Below are positions 8,109 through 16,316 of a stretch of DNA of 64,000 nucleotides, piece after piece. The translations under genes and the position numbers were made by a program. Source of the stretch: Modestobacter muralis (GTDB taxonomy: Bacteria; Actinomycetota; Actinomycetes; Mycobacteriales; Geodermatophilaceae); contig NZ_JAAGWH010000032.1 of assembly GCF_010682105.1 (NCBI RefSeq), forward strand, positions 1 through 64,000, written 5' to 3'. Under the pieces are notes generated by a model that had not been told where the DNA came from, did no database searches, and worked only from the letters and a program-made list of their open reading frames with translations. The stretch's first letter is position 1. Each line of letters starts with the position of its first letter.

Positions 8109-9410
8109 ATGACCATGACCGCTCCCGGCTCCGCCCAGGCAGACGTCACCGAGGGTGGGCCGGTCCCGCCGAACCCAGCCCGCGGGCTCGTCTGTCGCAA
8201 CTGCGGTGCCACCTTCGGCCTGATCGCCGAGCACGCCTGTGCCGAGTGCTTCGGCCCGCTCGAGGTCGACTACGACAAGGACCTGATGCGGGCGGTGACC
8301 CGCCAGCAGATCGAGGCCGGCCCGCACAACATCTGGCGCTACGTCGCGCTGCTGCCCGTCGGCCACGACCCGGCCGACCGGGTCACCCTCGACCCGGGCA
8401 TGACGCCGCTGGTCAAGGCCGACCGGCTCGCCGCCGAGCTCGGCCTCACCGGTGGGCTGTGGGTCAAGGACGACTCGGCCAACCCCACCCACTCCTTCAA
8501 GGACCGGGTGGTCAGCCTGGCCGCGACCGCGGCGAAGAACTTCGGCTACGCCAAGATCGCCTGCGCCTCCACCGGCAACCTGGCCAACTCCGTGGCCGCG
8601 CACGCCGCCCGGATGGGGCTGCCCTCGTTCGTCTTCGTGCCCAGCGACCTGGAGCCGGGCAAGATCACCCAGTCCGCGGTCTACGGACAGGCGCTGGTCG
8701 CCGTCGACGGCAACTACGACGACGTCAACCGGCTCACCAGCGAGCTCGCCGAGACCGACGAGTTCGAGGACACCGCCTTCGTCAACCAGAACGTCCGGCC
8801 GTACTACGCCGAGGGTTCCAAGACGATGGGCTACGAGATCGCCGAGCAGCTGGGCTGGCGCATCCCGGCCCAGGTGGTCGTCCCGATGGCGTCGGGCTCG
8901 CTGCTCACCAAGGTCGACAAGGCCTGGCGTGAGCTGGTGGCCGCCGGCATCGTCGAGGACACCGGCTGGAAGATCTTCGGTGCCCAGTCGGCCGGCTGCG
9001 ACCCGATCGCCACGGCCTTCGACAACGGCTGGGACGTCGTCAAGCCGGTCAAGCCCACGGGCATCGCGAAGTCGCTGAACATCGGCAACCCCGCCGACGG
9101 CCCCTACGCCCTGGACGCCATCCGGCGCACCGGCGGCTCGGTCGGCCGGGTCGGTGACGACGAGATCGTGCAGGGCATCCGCGACCTCGCCCGCACCACC
9201 GGGGTCTTCGCCGAGACCGCCGGCGGGGTCACCGTCGCGGTGCTGCGCCAGCTCGTGGACAAGGGCCTCATCGACCCCGCGCAGGAGGTCGTCGTCCTCA
9301 ACACCGGTGAGGGCCTCAAGACCCTCGACCCGCTGCTGCCGGTCGTCGGCCCCACGCACCACGTGCAGCCCTCGCTGAAGTCGCTGCGCGAGGCCGGCCT
9401 CATCGCCTGA
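8109..9410 (+). CDS. thrC: Threonine synthase (PLP-dependent)
   Basis: 433 residues. It converts O-phosphohomoserine to threonine in the cytosol. An N-terminal zinc-ribbon-like module has CRNC (29-32) and CAEC (44-47), as in the threonine synthase class common in Actinobacteria and Archaea. The PLP lysine is in NPTHSFKDR (Lys131), [19 protein letters not shown] follows, and the phosphate-binding loop appears as MASGSLL. ATG 8109 follows GAGGAGG (8092-8098); a second ATG at 8115 is possible. The gene stands alone behind a SAM-I riboswitch, so threonine synthesis should fall when S-adenosylmethionine is plentiful. A strong hairpin at 9424-9451 ends the unit. Confidence 0.96.
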   Translation: MTMTAPGSAQADVTEGGPVPPNPARGLVCRNCGATFGLIAEHACAECFGPLEVDYDKDLMRAVTRQQIEAGPHNIWRYVALLPVGHDPADRVTLDPGMTPLVKADRLAAELGLTGGLWVKDDSANPTHSFKDRVVSLAATAAKNFGYAKIACASTGNLANSVAAHAARMGLPSFVFVPSDLEPGKITQSAVYGQALVAVDGNYDDVNRLTSELAETDEFEDTAFVNQNVRPYYAEGSKTMGYEIAEQLGWRIPAQVVVPMASGSLLTKVDKAWRELVAAGIVEDTGWKIFGAQSAGCDPIATAFDNGWDVVKPVKPTGIAKSLNIGNPADGPYALDAIRRTGGSVGRVGDDEIVQGIRDLARTTGVFAETAGGVTVAVLRQLVDKGLIDPAQEVVVLNTGEGLKTLDPLLPVVGPTHHVQPSLKSLREAGLIA

Positions 9411-9423
9411 ACGCCGCACCTGC

Positions 9424-9451
9424 CTCCCGGCGTCCGGACGGACGCCGGGAG
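9424..9451 (+). terminator. Hairpin terminator after thrC
   Basis: CTCCCGGCGTCC (9424-9435) pairs perfectly with GGACGCCGGGAG (9440-9451) around a 4-base loop, 13 bases after the thrC stop. There is no U-run, as is common in high-GC actinobacteria. Confidence 0.75.
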
Positions 9452-9453
9452 AC

Positions 9454-9506
9454 AGGTCACCGGCCTGTAGCCCGGTCGGGGGAACCGCGCTCCGGCGCGG
9501 TGACCT
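9454..9506 (+). other. Structured leader region before the cold-shock gene
   Basis: AGGTCACCG (9454-9462) is exactly complementary to CGGTGACCT (9498-9506), enclosing a short GC-rich element with GCGC-TCCG-GCGC. It lies 123 bases before csp. It could be part of a long csp 5' leader or simply upstream structure; no known riboswitch family was matched. Confidence 0.35.
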
Positions 9507-9628
9507 GGGACACCCTGCTGCTGTACCGTTCCGCGCGGTCAGCGTTCCACGTTCGTGATCACGGGCGAAGAGCGACACCCGGCCCCGCGACTCACCAAGG
9601 GGCCGTCCGCACGAACGTGGGAGCACAC

Positions 9629-9829
9629 GTGGCACAGGGCACCGTCAAGTGGTTCAACGCCGAGAAGGGCTTCGGCTTCATCGCCGTCGACGGCGGTCAG
9701 GACGTCTTCGTCCACTACTCGTCCATCCAGATGGACGGGTACAAGAGCCTCGAAGAGGGCCAGCGGGTCAGCTTCGAGGTCATCCAGGGTGCCAAGGGCC
9801 CCCAGGCGGACGCCGTCCAGAACGCCTGA
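9629..9829 (+). CDS. Cold-shock protein (CspA family)
   Basis: A 66-residue single cold-shock domain starting at GTG 9629. It has the RNP1-like [12 protein letters not shown] and RNP2-like VFVHYSSI motifs and the end [17 protein letters not shown]. These proteins bind single-stranded nucleic acid in the cytoplasm and act as RNA chaperones. A GGGAG ribosome site precedes the start by 5 bases. The region upstream to the thrC terminator is about 180 bases and could hold a long leader, as is usual for csp genes. A 12-bp hairpin at 9848-9873 follows the stop, so it is probably monocistronic. Confidence 0.95.
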   Translation: MAQGTVKWFNAEKGFGFIAVDGGQDVFVHYSSIQMDGYKSLEEGQRVSFEVIQGAKGPQADAVQNA

Positions 9830-9847
9830 CCCCCGCTCGGCCATGAT

Positions 9848-9873
9848 GCCCGGTCCCCGCACGGGGGCCGGGC
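9848..9873 (+). terminator. Hairpin terminator after csp
   Basis: GCCCGGTCCCCG (9848-9859) pairs with CGGGGGCCGGGC (9862-9873) with one G-U pair, 18 bases after the csp stop. Confidence 0.7.
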
Positions 9874-9901
9874 CTCGCTGCGTCCGAGAGCACCCCCGTT
9901 C

Positions 9902-9926
9902 TTGCACTCGCCTGGGTCGAGTGCCA
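9902..9926 (+). promoter_or_regulatory. CIRCE operator 1 (HrcA site), overlapping a candidate groEL promoter
   Basis: TTGCACTC (9902-9909), a 9-base spacer and GAGTGCCA (9919-9926) match the CIRCE consensus arms. TTGCAC at 9902-9907 and CAGACT at 9925-9930, 17 bases apart, would serve as -35 and -10 hexamers, placing this operator between them. Confidence 0.8.
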
Positions 9927-9935
9927 GACTCCTTT

Positions 9936-9962
9936 CTGGCACTCACGCCTGTCGAGTGCCAA
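9936..9962 (+). promoter_or_regulatory. CIRCE operator 2 (HrcA site)
   Basis: CTGGCACTC (9936-9944), a 9-base spacer and GAGTGCCAA (9954-9962). This copy is closer to the consensus TTAGCACTC-N9-GAGTGCTAA and lies just downstream of the predicted -10. HrcA should repress groEL until heat or unfolded-protein load inactivates it. Confidence 0.9.
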
Positions 9963-9979
9963 CCAGGTCGGAACGGTGA

Positions 9980-11710
<1,731 letters not shown>

Positions 11711-11758
11711 GTCCACCGCTCGGCGCCCGCTGAGCACTGCACCACCAGCACTGCCCGG

Positions 11759-11793
11759 CAGGGGCGGTCCGCGCACCACGCGGGCCGCCCCTG
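11759..11793 (+). terminator. Hairpin terminator after groEL
   Basis: CAGGGGCGGTCCGCG (11759-11773) pairs with CGCGGGCCGCCCCTG (11779-11793) with one G-U pair and a 5-base loop. Confidence 0.75.
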
Positions 11794-12086
11794 TCGGCGT
11801 TGGTGGGCAGCGCGCGTGTTGATCAGGGGACAACCGCTCGCCGACACCCCGATGGACGGCGTGTCCTCGAGCCGGAACTCCATGATCAACGTCAACGGGG
11901 CCGCTCCTGCCGACGGCCCACGGCGTCCCGTCGCCCCGGGAGTGGGGGCGTGGGGCTCAGGGAGGACGCGGCGACCCCCGCAGGCCCGAGCTCGGTGATC
12001 ACCTCGAGTTGATGGTGGTCATCGCATCGGGATGACCGCGCTCGACCCGTGCTGATCAACGAGGCCGTTCTCGGTAGCGTGCGGCT
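11794..12086. other. Non-coding gap with a partial GATCAGG repeat
   Basis: There is no supported gene between the groEL terminator and 12087. The gap contains TTGATCAGGGGACAA at 11819-11833, a half copy of the palindrome at 7037-7055. It also has several TGATCA-like words (around 11884, 11997 and 12053). Composition is slightly less GC-rich than the surrounding genes. Confidence 0.5.
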
Positions 12087-12530
12087 GTGTCCGATCTGGA
12101 GGGAGCTGTCCGGGTCCTGCGCAGCATCGCTGATGTGATGTCCGACGGAGGCGCGCTGGCCCAGCTGCGCGGGACACTGCATCGGCAGCCTGCCCTGTTC
12201 GCCGACCTCCGGCTGCAGACGGAGATCTTCAGCGGGATGCCACCGAGCCTCGGGTTCGACGGTTCCGGTGCAGGTGCCTCGGCCTTTCTGTCTGCGCAGA
12301 GAGCCGACGGCGGGCTCGTCGTGTGGACCGTCGAGGTGTGGATCGACACCTGGGCGGGGGAAGGGCAGTGGAGCGCTCTGGTGAAGGCAGAGATTGAGGC
12401 GGGCGGGCCATCGGAGGACACGGAGTCCGTTCTCGTCGTCCAGCGCACCGTCCACGACGCAGCGGCTGCTGCACTCGCGGTCCGTGAGTGCGCCGGTCTC
12501 ATCGCCGCCCACCCGCTGGCTGATCGCTGA
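12087..12530 (+). CDS. Hypothetical protein
   Basis: 147 residues from GTG 12087, with no family recognised. It is acidic and apparently soluble, with a helical N terminus (LRSIADVMSDGGALAQLRGTL), a beta-rich middle (GGLVVWTVEVWIDTW) and a helical end (HDAAAAALAVRECAGLIAAH). No signal peptide or membrane helix is visible. Third codon positions carry more A/T than neighbouring genes (for example GGA, GAT, CAT, ACA), which suggests relatively recent acquisition or low expression. A longer frame on the opposite strand covers the same bases, but it is Cys/Ser/Arg-rich like a shadow frame, so the plus-strand reading was preferred. Confidence 0.55.
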   Translation: MSDLEGAVRVLRSIADVMSDGGALAQLRGTLHRQPALFADLRLQTEIFSGMPPSLGFDGSGAGASAFLSAQRADGGLVVWTVEVWIDTWAGEGQWSALVKAEIEAGGPSEDTESVLVVQRTVHDAAAAALAVRECAGLIAAHPLADR

Positions 12531-12642
12531 CCTGCATGGACCGATGTCGCCCTGGCGGGGACAGGTGACAGTCGTCGTGAGTCGAGAACCGCTCGAGACG
12601 ACGGAGGGAGTTGGCCGCCGGCGCGCGGGGTAGGCGCTCCGG

Positions 12643-13482
12643 ATGACGGTGGTCATCGGGACGTCGGGGTGGCAGTACCGCGACTGGCGGGGCCGCTTCT
12701 ACCCGCCGGCCCTGCCGCAGCGGCTGTGGTTGGAGCACCACGCCGCCCACTTCGCCACCGTGGAGAGCAACAACGCCTTCTACCGGCTCCCCGAGCGCAG
12801 CACCTTCGAGACGTGGCGGGAGCGCACCCCGGCCGACTACCGCTGGGCGGTCAAGGGCAGCCGCTTCCTCACCCACCTGAAGCGGCTGCGGGAACCGGCC
12901 GAGCCGGTCGCCCGGCTGATGGACCGCGTGGCCGGCCTCGGGGACCGGCTGGACGTCGTCCTGCTCCAGCTGCCGCCCACGCTCCAGCGCGACGTCGACC
13001 TGCTCAGCGAGTGCCTCGGGCAGTTCCCGGCCGGCACCCGGGTGGCCGTCGAGCCGCGGCACGAGAGCTGGTGGACCGACGACGTCCGCGCGCTGCTGGA
13101 GCGGTACTCGGCTGCCCTGTGCTGGGCCGACCGCGGGGAGCAGCCGGTCGCCCCGCTGTGGCGGACGGCGGAGTGGGGCTACCTGCGGCTGCACACCGGC
13201 GCCGAGGGCTGGGGGTACCGGCCGGAGACCCTCCAGCTGTGGGCGCAGCGACTGTCCGACATCTACGGCGACGACGACGTCCTGGCCTACTTCAACAACG
13301 ACCCCGGCGGCGCCGCGACGGTCGACGCGGTCACCTTCGCCGGAGCCTTCCGCGCCGCCGGACGTGAGCACACCCGGGTGCCGACGACGGAGGAGGCGAG
13401 CGGGGCGGCCTGGCCACCGAAGCCGCCGCCGAAGAGCCGTCAGAGGACGGCGGGGTCCTCGGCGAACGTCACGCCCAGCTGA
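12643..13482 (+). CDS. DUF72 (YecE-type) family protein
   Basis: 279 residues. The opening VIGTSGWQYRDWRGRFYPP, then VESNNAFYRLP, WAVKGSRFLTHLKRL and VEPRHESWW are the DUF72/YecE signatures, and YFNNDPGGAAT is the conserved C-terminal block. The family has a TIM-barrel fold of unknown activity and is widespread in bacteria. The last 40 or so residues are low-complexity and lie outside the family domain; the final 43 bases overlap the 3' end of the convergent oxidoreductase gene. Start ATG 12643 is clear from the family alignment. Confidence 0.85.
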   Translation: MTVVIGTSGWQYRDWRGRFYPPALPQRLWLEHHAAHFATVESNNAFYRLPERSTFETWRERTPADYRWAVKGSRFLTHLKRLREPAEPVARLMDRVAGLGDRLDVVLLQLPPTLQRDVDLLSECLGQFPAGTRVAVEPRHESWWTDDVRALLERYSAALCWADRGEQPVAPLWRTAEWGYLRLHTGAEGWGYRPETLQLWAQRLSDIYGDDDVLAYFNNDPGGAATVDAVTFAGAFRAAGREHTRVPTTEEASGAAWPPKPPPKSRQRTAGSSANVTPS

Positions 13483-14435
13483 GCGGCGGCCTGCTCCAGG
13501 ACGTCCTGCACGGCGAGGGTGTCGGCCAGTGGCATGACCGCGCTCTCGGTGCGCCCGGCCCGCAGGCACTCGGTGACCTCGATCAGCTCGTGGGAGTAGC
13601 CCGAGGCCAGCGCCGGCAGGGTGATCTCCTCGGGCTCCGCGCCGACCCGGTGCAGCACGATCGTGGCCGGGTGGTGAAAGCGGGGGAGGACGTCGACCCA
13701 GCCCGCCGTCCCGAACACCCGGGCCTGGCCGGGCAGCGCGTTGTGCAGCGAGGTCATCAGCGTCGCGGAGCGGCCGTCGGCGTACCCGAGCAGCAGCGAG
13801 GCCTCGGCCTCCACGCCGTTGTCGAACAGCGACCCGGTGGCGGTGACGGTGTCCGGGTCGCCGAGCAGCATCTGGGCGAAGGAGACGACGTAGACGCCCA
13901 GGTCGAGCAGGGCGCCGCCGCCGAGCTCCTTCGCGAACAGCCGGTCGGTGGCGTCGAACTCGCGCTGGACGCCGAGGTCGGCCTGCACCGAGCGCACCTC
14001 ACCGATCGCGCCGTCGGCGATCAGCTCGCGCAGCCGGACGACGGCGGGCTGGAAGCGGGTCCACATCGCCTCCATGACGAACACGTCCGCGGCCCGGGCG
14101 GCATCGACGACCTCGCGGGCGCCGGCGACGGTCGCGGTGAACGCCTTCTCCACCAGCAGGGCCTTGCCCGCGGCGATCGCGCCCAGGTCGATCGCGTGGT
14201 GCTGCGGGTGCGGGGTCGCGACGTACAGCACGTCGACGTCGGGGTCGGCCAGGATCTCGGCGTAGGAGCCGTGCGCCCGCTCGATGCCGTGCCGGTCGGC
14301 GAAGTCACGGGCCCGGTCGGCCGAGCGGGAGGCGACGGCGACCACGAGGGCGCCCTCGACGGCGGCGAAGTCGGCCACCACCTTCTCCGCGATGCGGCCC
14401 GGCCCGACGACGCCCCAGCGGATCTCTTCGGTCAC
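13440..14435 (-). CDS. Gfo/Idh/MocA-family NAD(P)-dependent oxidoreductase
   Basis: 331 residues. A Rossmann domain begins WGVVGPGRIAEKV, with the conserved EK motif in LVEKAFT (Glu96-Lys97), followed by an alpha/beta domain with LGGGALLDLGVY. Such enzymes oxidise or reduce sugar-like hydroxyls or trans-dihydrodiols; the specific substrate is not evident. The GTG start at 14435 overlaps the stop of the upstream VOC gene (GTGA), so the two are translationally coupled. The 3' end overlaps the convergent DUF72 gene by 43 bases, which is unusually long for this window. Confidence 0.88.
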   Translation of the reverse strand: MTEEIRWGVVGPGRIAEKVVADFAAVEGALVVAVASRSADRARDFADRHGIERAHGSYAEILADPDVDVLYVATPHPQHHAIDLGAIAAGKALLVEKAFTATVAGAREVVDAARAADVFVMEAMWTRFQPAVVRLRELIADGAIGEVRSVQADLGVQREFDATDRLFAKELGGGALLDLGVYVVSFAQMLLGDPDTVTATGSLFDNGVEAEASLLLGYADGRSATLMTSLHNALPGQARVFGTAGWVDVLPRFHHPATIVLHRVGAEPEEITLPALASGYSHELIEVTECLRAGRTESAVMPLADTLAVQDVLEQAAAQLGVTFAEDPAVL

Positions 14436-14782
14436 GCCTGAGACGTTAGCGGGGAACCGAAGCGGAGCAGGTTGCCGTCCGGGTCGACGTGGCTGCCCTC
14501 GCGGATGCCGTAGTCCATGTCGACCGGCATCGTCGTGCTGCCGACGCCGACGGACTGCAGGTGAGCGGCGACCGCATCGGTGTCCGGTACGTGCAGGAAC
14601 ACCTCCGCGGTGCCGGCGCGCGGGGCGACGGTGAGGTGCAGCTCGAGCCCGGACCAGGCGGCGAAGCCGTAGGTGTCGTCATGACGGCTCGTGAGGAAGC
14701 CAAGAGCCGCGTAGTGGGCGAGCGACCGTTCCAGGTCGGCCACCGGGAGGACGGGGGATGCGCGTACCTCGACGACGTCCAT
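14432..14782 (-). CDS. VOC-superfamily protein (glyoxalase/bleomycin-resistance fold)
   Basis: About 116 residues with the paired beta-alpha-beta-beta-beta modules of the vicinal oxygen chelate fold: VLPVADLERSLAHYAALGF at the start and REGSHVDPDGNLLRFG at the end. No reaction can be assigned. Start is ATG 14782 or ATG 14812; the latter has a better ribosome site (AGGGG) but would overlap the divergent DUF4031 gene more. With 14782, the two divergent ATG codons share bases (CATG). It is coupled by a GTGA overlap to the downstream oxidoreductase gene. Confidence 0.78.
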   Translation of the reverse strand: MDVVEVRASPVLPVADLERSLAHYAALGFLTSRHDDTYGFAAWSGLELHLTVAPRAGTAEVFLHVPDTDAVAAHLQSVGVGSTTMPVDMDYGIREGSHVDPDGNLLRFGSPLTSQA

Positions 14783-14798
14783 GCACGAGACTGGCACG

Positions 14799-15065
14799 GT
14801 GGCACTGCTCATCGACACCCCTGTCTGGCCATGGCGGGGGCGGAAGTGGTCGCACCTGGTCAGCGACGTCGACCACGACGAGCTGCACGCCTTCGTCGCC
14901 GCCCACCTGGGCATGCCGCGCCGGGCGTTCCAGGGCGACCACTACGACGTACCGGAGGAGCTGTACGCGGTCGCGGTGGGAGCCGGCGCCGAGCCGGTGG
15001 GCAGCCGGGAGCTGCTCCAGCGGCTGATGGGCGCCGGCCTCCGCCGGAAGAAGCCGCGGGGCTAG
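14799..15065 (+). CDS. DUF4031 protein
   Basis: 88 residues from GTG 14799 (an ATG at 14781 would add six residues). The sequence follows the DUF4031 pattern closely: LIDTPVWPWRGRKWSHLVSD, then DELHAFVAAHLGMPRRAFQGDHYDVP. These are small, cytosolic actinobacterial proteins of unknown function. It is transcribed divergently from the VOC gene with overlapping start regions and converges on the next gene, overlapping it by 4 bases. Confidence 0.8.
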   Translation: MALLIDTPVWPWRGRKWSHLVSDVDHDELHAFVAAHLGMPRRAFQGDHYDVPEELYAVAVGAGAEPVGSRELLQRLMGAGLRRKKPRG

Positions 15066-15298
15066 AAGGACTCCTCCGTGGTGGACCGGCGGACCGGGCC
15101 GCCCTCGTAGCCGTCGGTGCGCACGACGCGCCGGCGGCGCGGTGCCCAGACGGCGAGCTCGACGAGGATGCCGAGGGCGCCGACGGCCATGAGGATCCAG
15201 CCGACGACGTCGAGGTCGATGCCGCTGACCTCCGCGCTGACCGCGAAGGTCAGGATGGCGCCGATCGCGAGCAGGAAGATGCCGGTTCCGAGCCGCAC
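15062..15298 (-). CDS. Small two-helix membrane protein (DUF6458-like)
   Basis: 78 residues from GTG 15298, chosen because AGAGGAG precedes it by a normal spacing. The protein begins VRLGTGIFLLAIGAILTFAV, has a short polar loop, then GWILMAVGALGILVELAVW, and ends in a basic, Arg-rich tail. The two hydrophobic segments and this opening match the small actinobacterial DUF6458 membrane proteins. Function is unknown. It overlaps the DUF4031 gene tail-to-tail by 4 bases. Confidence 0.75.
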   Translation of the reverse strand: MRLGTGIFLLAIGAILTFAVSAEVSGIDLDVVGWILMAVGALGILVELAVWAPRRRRVVRTDGYEGGPVRRSTTEESF

Positions 15299-15426
15299 GG
15301 GGACTCCTCTGTCAGACGACCGGTCCCCGGAGGGGCGCCCCCGGGACGGCGGCGGGTCGTCGGACGACCGTGGGGCACCGGCCGGTCGCCGCGCCACCCC
15401 CGCTCACCCGGCTGGGTGACCGGTGG

Positions 15427-16050
15427 TCAGGCGGACCGGGCGCGCAGCAGGCTGAGCTCGGCGGCCAGGTTGGCGCGGGCCGGGGCCTCCCACGCCTGGG
15501 CGTCCGGCGTCCGGAAGAGCGCGGGCAGGGCCAGCAGCTGCTCGAGCACGGCGGACCGCCCGGCGGTGAAGTCGGCGTCGGACACGTGCGCGTACTCCGC
15601 CCTGATCGCGGTGGCGTACGCGACGTAGGCCTGCGGGGGACTGGCCAGCACGGCCAGGTCGGCGTCGCAGAGCACCGCGCCGTTGGCGTCGTCCGGCTCG
15701 GCGTCGTGCCCGGCGGTGAGCAGCACCAGCCGCTCGACCTCGGCGACCGTGCCCGGCTCGACCAGGCCGAGCAGGCCGATGCGCGCCCGGTCGGCGCTGA
15801 CCTGCTCGTTGTCGCTGCGCTGCGGGTCGTAGGCGACGTCGTGGTACCAGGCGGCCAGCCGCACGGCGGTGGGGTCGGCGGCGTGCCCGGCGAGGGAGTC
15901 GACGAGGCCCAGGACGGCGGCCAGGTGCGCAAGGTCGTGGTACCTGCGGTGCGGCTCGGACCACGCGCCGACGACCGCGGCCCACTCGGTGCGCGAGGTG
16001 GGGGAGTCACCGGCCAGGGCCGCCCACTCCGGGAAGTCGACGCCGGCCAC
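15427..16050 (-). CDS. HD-domain metal-dependent hydrolase (COG4339-like)
   Basis: 207 residues. RRYHDLAHLAAVLG and WYHDVAYDPQRSDNEQVSA carry the His and His-Asp metal ligands of the HD fold, and LVLLTAGHDAEPDD with LCDADLAVLASPP supplies the remaining ligands. This arrangement is typical of the predicted HD hydrolases annotated as COG4339; members may act on nucleotides or phosphate esters, but the substrate is unproven. It is transcribed divergently from a candidate structured RNA at 16107-16298. Confidence 0.85.
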   Translation of the reverse strand: MAGVDFPEWAALAGDSPTSRTEWAAVVGAWSEPHRRYHDLAHLAAVLGLVDSLAGHAADPTAVRLAAWYHDVAYDPQRSDNEQVSADRARIGLLGLVEPGTVAEVERLVLLTAGHDAEPDDANGAVLCDADLAVLASPPQAYVAYATAIRAEYAHVSDADFTAGRSAVLEQLLALPALFRTPDAQAWEAPARANLAAELSLLRARSA

Positions 16051-16106
16051 GGCACCGAGTCTGACACCTCGGTGCGACGTGTCGTGACCGGTGGCGCGGG
16101 TAGAGT

Positions 16107-16298
16107 GGACGACGTCCGGGCCGGGCGACCTGTGTCCCCGGGCTCCACTAGATAACTGCCGCCGCGGAACACCGCCTCGACCTCGGTCGGGGGCTGGAGC
16201 TGCGGATGTGCAAACCGCCGCGAGGCGACCAGCGTCCGGTCCGGACCCGAGCGCACGAACGGCCCCCGTCCACCAGGACGGGGGCCGTTCGTGCGCTC
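16107..16298 (+). ncRNA. Candidate structured non-coding RNA
   Basis: A gap between divergent and convergent genes holds a TAGAGT -10-like element (16101-16106), then about 140 bases with a long-range closing helix (GTCCGGGCC near 16114 with GGTCCGGAC near 16238), an internal hairpin (GCTGG-GCGG with CCGC-CCAGC) and a perfect 23-bp terminator-like hairpin (16249-16298). No open frame fits, and the following gene is on the opposite strand, so this is not an ordinary leader. No known family (6S, 6C, tmRNA, SRP or RNase P) was recognised by eye. Confidence 0.35.
16249..16298. terminator. 23-bp perfect hairpin, bidirectional terminator
   Basis: Bases 16249-16271 (GAGCGCACGAACGG...) pair without mismatch to 16276-16298 around a 4-base ACCA loop. 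It ends 18 bases before the zwf stop codon and can serve both zwf and any plus-strand transcript. Confidence 0.85.
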
Positions 16299-16316
16299 AG
16301 GGCAGACGGCGTCGCG

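Noticed and set aside
9454..9520. Possible c-di-AMP (ydaO) or cobalamin riboswitch before csp, prompted by GGGGGAACC
   Set aside because: The other conserved blocks of these riboswitches are absent and the downstream gene does not fit.
11892..12656. 254-codon minus-strand frame overlapping the hypothetical gene at 12087
   Set aside because: Composition (Ser, Arg, Cys-rich) is like a shadow frame; the plus-strand frame has protein-like alternation, but the choice is not certain.
16107..16298. 6C or 6S RNA assignment for the candidate RNA
   Set aside because: No run of six or more C in loops and no convincing 6S-like central bubble could be established by eye; only a generic candidate was retained.
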